Shown here: piece after piece, positions 4,696 through 7,681 of the stretch
How positions within the stretch are numbered: position 1 is the first letter of the stretch
Layout: each line of letters begins with the position of its first letter
Origin: Fidelibacterota bacterium
GTDB lineage: Bacteria > Fidelibacterota > Fidelibacteria > Fidelibacterales > Fidelibacteraceae
Assembly: GCA_023134755.1 (NCBI GenBank)
Contig: JAGLUM010000458.1
Coordinates: 1 to 7,681, forward strand
DNA: 7,681 nucleotides
Direction of reading: 5' to 3'
Translations under genes and position numbers: made by a program
The notes under the pieces: model-generated
What the model was told of the DNA's origin: nothing
The model's database searches: none
What the model saw: the letters and a program-made list of their open reading frames with translations, nothing else

Positions 4696-7681
4696 ATCGT
4701 ATAATGGCAAATTTGCCAATATGTTTTTGGCCATTCGGGAGCTCTACTGTAAAGACATACAGACCCGGTGCGACTTCCTGGCGATTAATTGTTGTTAAAT
4801 TCCATGCTTCCGAATCATCATACTGGTTATCATGGATAACCGTATTGACATATTCCCCAGTCAACGTAAAGATGGTAATAGTACATTCTGAAGGCAGATT
4901 CGTAAACAACAATTTTTTGCTATATTGGCTCTGCTCCCAGGCAACTGATACTAAATAAGGATTCGGGACTACTTTTATGGCATTTAAATCATCTTTTGTT
5001 AATTCTATTTCTTCTGTAAAATCAGCTGCCGTAAAGGTAAATTCATCACCATCATGCAGTGGTTTATTTGTATAAAAGTAAAGGGTGTCGCCTGGAGTAA
5101 AGTGATAACCTTTAGGTGAAAGCAAAAGTGTATCCCATTCAAATTCAAAAGCCCATGTGGGTACTGTGCTGCCCGGCGGGCGCCCCGGAACATCGGTTTC
5201 AAAAAAGGCAATATCATCTAGAAAGTTTAGGGTGTCGTCGCGACTGATATTTTCCTCCATAACCAATATGGGGACACGCTCACCAGTTGCAAGCTTAATG
5301 GCTTTAAACGGGACCGGAAGCGTAGTGACCGGGCTATTCCATAAAACAGTATCTAACACCTCATCTTCAGCGCCGAATATAATCGCATAATCTACTGCCG
5401 GAGGATAGCGCAAGGTTGATCGCGGTGAAGTGGTAATATACTTTTGATCAGATGCCCAAATAATTTCTTTGACGCTTGCATATTCAATATTGTCAAATAC
5501 AACCTGCAGACCGTCAAATATCGGACGAAAAGTGGTGGATACATTGGGATCCAAATCATTATTTGTATGATTGTGGACTAGTGTATCACCATCCGTTATA
5601 TCAATAACGGTGTATTTCGGATATTTAATATAAGGACCATAGGTTGAAAATGCGGAGCCGGCCTGAATGGTGATTTTATATTCATGATCACTTACTTTTG
5701 CGGGATCTGCGATTCGGATCAGTGTTTCGGTATTACCAATCGTACTATCACCGGGAATCAAATCAATTTTTCCTTTCAGGTTCAGTGGGGTACGACTGGG
5801 TGTAATTTTTGTAAATTGCGGAGATAAGGGTGTGGTGCCTTTGGGGTTCTCAAGACTTGCCAAAGAATAGGCTGACCATTGTTCGCTTACGTTTGTATTT
5901 GACCAAGTTGTATCATAGCAGATAACTTCATAGGTTAAACCCGAAGAATCATCTACGACTTCTTCTGAATATATCTCAATGCTGTAGCCTGGTTCTATTC
6001 CAATATCATAGGCTGTTACCGAATAAGTATATTCTTTACCAATCTGCACATCCTCATCAATATATTCGTGTTGGAGGCCATTATTCGTCCCGAGATTTAT
6101 CCAAGGTGCCATCGGATCCGGACCGGAGACTTCCCGCCCGTACCGCGTCTTATCTTCATCAAAGGTCAAGTCATATTGTGCTAACGGTTCAAATCCTGCC
6201 TCCGTTTGGTTAATATCATAAATCGGGTCACCCCATGTTTGGCCGCCGTTGGTAGATTTATATAGACGGTATCCTTCAAAATCAGCATAACCGGTCACAA
6301 TATCAACTGAACTTTCCGCAGCATCATCCCAAACAATACGCACTGAAGCCTGTTCGGTTTCAGGGTCCCATTCACTGACAGCCGATACTATTGGTGCCTG
6401 CGGTGCTGAAAATCCTTGATAGCGCAAATCATACATAATTTGCGCCATGTTTGCATTCCGGTTTAAATCCGGAATATCTTCACCCATAATAATGGCAAAT
6501 GAGAACATCGCTGTATCTCCCACAGCAAAGGAAAATGGACCGGATGACATCATACAAACACAATCCAATCCTTCCGGAAATACCGTTGCAAGACCTTCCA
6601 TGCTGTCAAAATGCGGATTTAACTTACCGCTGTTATCCGGGTGGAAAAACCAGACATCTTCTTTTTCTGTCAGATTTGTGGTATCACCAGCCATCAACTG
6701 ATACATTATTTCTTCTTTTTTAGGAGATTCAGGCTGTGAACCATCCCCAATAAACGGACCACCGGATCCTTCTTTATCGACAACACCAGGACGGTTGTAC
6801 CAGTCGAACCAGTGCCAATCCGTTAATCCCAGATATTCTCCCGGAGGGATATAATCAGTTTCATTGATCCAAACAGTATCACTCGCCTGCGGTGTATCTA
6901 ATAATTTGACTGCGGCATAGGCATCGACATCATAGGCACCACCGCACTCTTTCTGATCAAGATCATAAATATAGGCGTAATCATAGGTGTTGTTATATCC
7001 CATCATATCGCCGTCATTTGTGCTACAGGGGCGGTTCCCACCGTAATAATAGGCGCTGAACATATCAGCATCAAAATAAAAGCCGAAATAAACATTTTTA
7101 TAATCGTAGCCAAGGTCACCGTTTAACCCATACTTATCGCTTTCATTTACGACTTTCATGGTAACAAATATGATATCTTCTGCATACGTACGACCATAGG
7201 AGTGTACCGTAGCATACACACGGGTGCCTGTCGGATATCCGGTAAAGGAAGAAACTGGTTCACGGTCTGCATACGCATCGTCAAATTCAAGATAGATATC
7301 AACATCGGATGTAAAACGTCCTTCGACTTCCTGAAGATATGTTGGTGATGACGGGTCGGTATCTGTTGCATACCATCCAGGCCAAAAGCGTTCGTCATCG
7401 CCTTGTTCATTAACACGTTCCGGCCATGATTCCGGTGCAATGGAGGTCGCCAGAAGCGGCCAGGTATCATCTTCATCTGTCCAGACTCCACCGGTATAAT
7501 CACCGGCTGTAATATCGCCTGAATATGTGGTTCCTTTGGAGCCTAATACTACATCCCAGTCCGTATTAATTTGATTGCTCGTTCGGTCCAGCCAGGATTC
7601 AGATACCGTTGCTCCCCAGTAAATAGTGTCATTGGGGTTGGCTGGGTGCGACCGCATTGCCCATGAATAAGCATTTCCATC
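4694..7681 (-). CDS. Giant secreted FN3-containing protein with sorting-tail-like C-terminus, 5' end outside the window
   Basis: The frame is open through the right edge: before the first internal Met (codon at 7657-7655) it continues as DGNAYSWA, so that Met is not the true start. The signal peptide and N-terminus are missing and 995 residues are visible. Numbering from the internal Met, residues about 85-205 hold EGRFTSDVDIYLEFDD, SYGRTYAEDIIFVTMKVVN and NVYFGFYFDADM, patterns I associate with large uncharacterised exported proteins of Marinimicrobia and KSB1-like bacteria. Residues about 420-555 form a FN3-like module (VRIVWDD, DFEGYRLYKS, YIDEDVQIGKEYTYSVTAYD) with a long central loop. 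It is followed by SLENPKGTTP and, near 711, RPIFDGLQVVFDN. The last 95 residues (IKVVPNPYLVS, LLFTNLP, ITIFTLTGEYV, EVAPGLYVFTVELP, GKFAIIR) are a sorting-tail-like beta-sandwich that lacks the NYPNPFNP box. No enzyme motif is visible; a surface structural or binding role is inferred. It is the first gene of the operon within the window. Confidence 0.85.
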   Translation of the reverse strand, partial: DGNAYSWAMRSHPANPNDTIYWGATVSESWLDRTSNQINTDWDVVLGSKGTTYSGDITAGDYTGGVWTDEDDTWPLLATSIAPESWPERVNEQGDDERFWPGWYATDTDPSSPTYLQEVEGRFTSDVDIYLEFDDAYADREPVSSFTGYPTGTRVYATVHSYGRTYAEDIIFVTMKVVNESDKYGLNGDLGYDYKNVYFGFYFDADMFSAYYYGGNRPCSTNDGDMMGYNNTYDYAYIYDLDQKECGGAYDVDAYAAVKLLDTPQASDTVWINETDYIPPGEYLGLTDWHWFDWYNRPGVVDKEGSGGPFIGDGSQPESPKKEEIMYQLMAGDTTNLTEKEDVWFFHPDNSGKLNPHFDSMEGLATVFPEGLDCVCMMSSGPFSFAVGDTAMFSFAIIMGEDIPDLNRNANMAQIMYDLRYQGFSAPQAPIVSAVSEWDPETEQASVRIVWDDAAESSVDIVTGYADFEGYRLYKSTNGGQTWGDPIYDINQTEAGFEPLAQYDLTFDEDKTRYGREVSGPDPMAPWINLGTNNGLQHEYIDEDVQIGKEYTYSVTAYDIGIEPGYSIEIYSEEVVDDSSGLTYEVICYDTTWSNTNVSEQWSAYSLASLENPKGTTPLSPQFTKITPSRTPLNLKGKIDLIPGDSTIGNTETLIRIADPAKVSDHEYKITIQAGSAFSTYGPYIKYPKYTVIDITDGDTLVHNHTNNDLDPNVSTTFRPIFDGLQVVFDNIEYASVKEIIWASDQKYITTSPRSTLRYPPAVDYAIIFGAEDEVLDTVLWNSPVTTLPVPFKAIKLATGERVPILVMEENISRDDTLNFLDDIAFFETDVPGRPPGSTVPTWAFEFEWDTLLLSPKGYHFTPGDTLYFYTNKPLHDGDEFTFTAADFTEEIELTKDDLNAIKVVPNPYLVSVAWEQSQYSKKLLFTNLPSECTITIFTLTGEYVNTVIHDNQYDDSEAWNLTTINRQEVAPGLYVFTVELPNGQKHIGKFAIIR

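Noticed and set aside
4665..4958. A 97-codon plus-strand open frame across the junction of the giant gene and the PorV-like gene
   Set aside because: It is antisense to the coding tail and the coupled start region, which are both clearly real; no recognisable protein features.
5005..5390. Short frames on both strands (5005-5217 minus and 5157-5390 plus)
   Set aside because: Both overlap the coding frame of the giant protein and have no independent support.
6447..6723. Two overlapping plus-strand open frames of 84 and 74 codons
   Set aside because: Both are antisense to the well-supported giant protein and show no signal peptide, domain or start signal.
7156..7503. A 115-codon open frame on the minus strand
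   Set aside because: It lies entirely inside the giant upstream gene in another frame, its composition is unlike a real protein, and it has no convincing ribosome binding site; it is a shadow of the true frame.
7655..7657. ATG as the start of the giant gene
   Set aside because: The frame continues upstream as DGNAYSWA to the window edge, and no signal peptide follows this Met although the protein carries a sorting-type tail; the real start lies outside.

Overview
The window looks like chromosomal DNA from a bacterium of the Fibrobacterota-Chlorobiota-Bacteroidota (FCB) superphylum. The best fit is a Marinimicrobia-, Calditrichaeota-, KSB1- or Cloacimonadota-type lineage rather than a classic Bacteroidota; this is inference from protein style, with no marker gene present. 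The supporting evidence is a canonical type IX secretion (T9SS) type A C-terminal domain with the NYPNPFNP box, a PorV/PorQ-family outer-membrane protein, and giant secreted beta-sandwich proteins with fibronectin type III (FN3)-like modules. Base composition is moderately AT-rich and even across the window. There is no tRNA, rRNA, CRISPR array, insertion sequence or other sign of mobility.

All four genes lie on the minus strand, so the region reads from right to left. From 7681 to 719 there is a tight three-gene transcription unit. It contains (i) a very large secreted protein, cut by the right edge, with a FN3-like module and a sorting-tail-like C-terminus; (ii) a 348-residue PorV/PorQ-family barrel, 11 bases downstream, whose ribosome binding site overlaps the stop codon of gene (i); and (iii) a 962-residue multidomain T9SS cargo protein, 28 bases downstream, with a strong ribosome binding site. 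A 12-bp perfect hairpin with a T-run at 663-690 ends the unit.

After a 161-base intergenic region (558-718) with a candidate promoter, a separate gene encodes a secreted subtilisin-like (S8) serine peptidase. Its signal peptide, propeptide and catalytic Asp region are visible before it runs off the left edge.

Read together, the locus looks like a cell-surface or secretion cassette: two large exported beta-sandwich proteins with different C-terminal tails, co-transcribed with a PorV/PorQ-like protein, the family that in the known T9SS accepts cargo tails at the outer membrane. No enzymatic motif is visible in either large protein, so binding, adhesion or surface-layer roles are more likely than catalysis. 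The known families explain most of the window. The less ordinary points are the pairing of two tail types around one PorV-like gene, and a FN3 domain that appears to be split by an inserted beta-sandwich domain.
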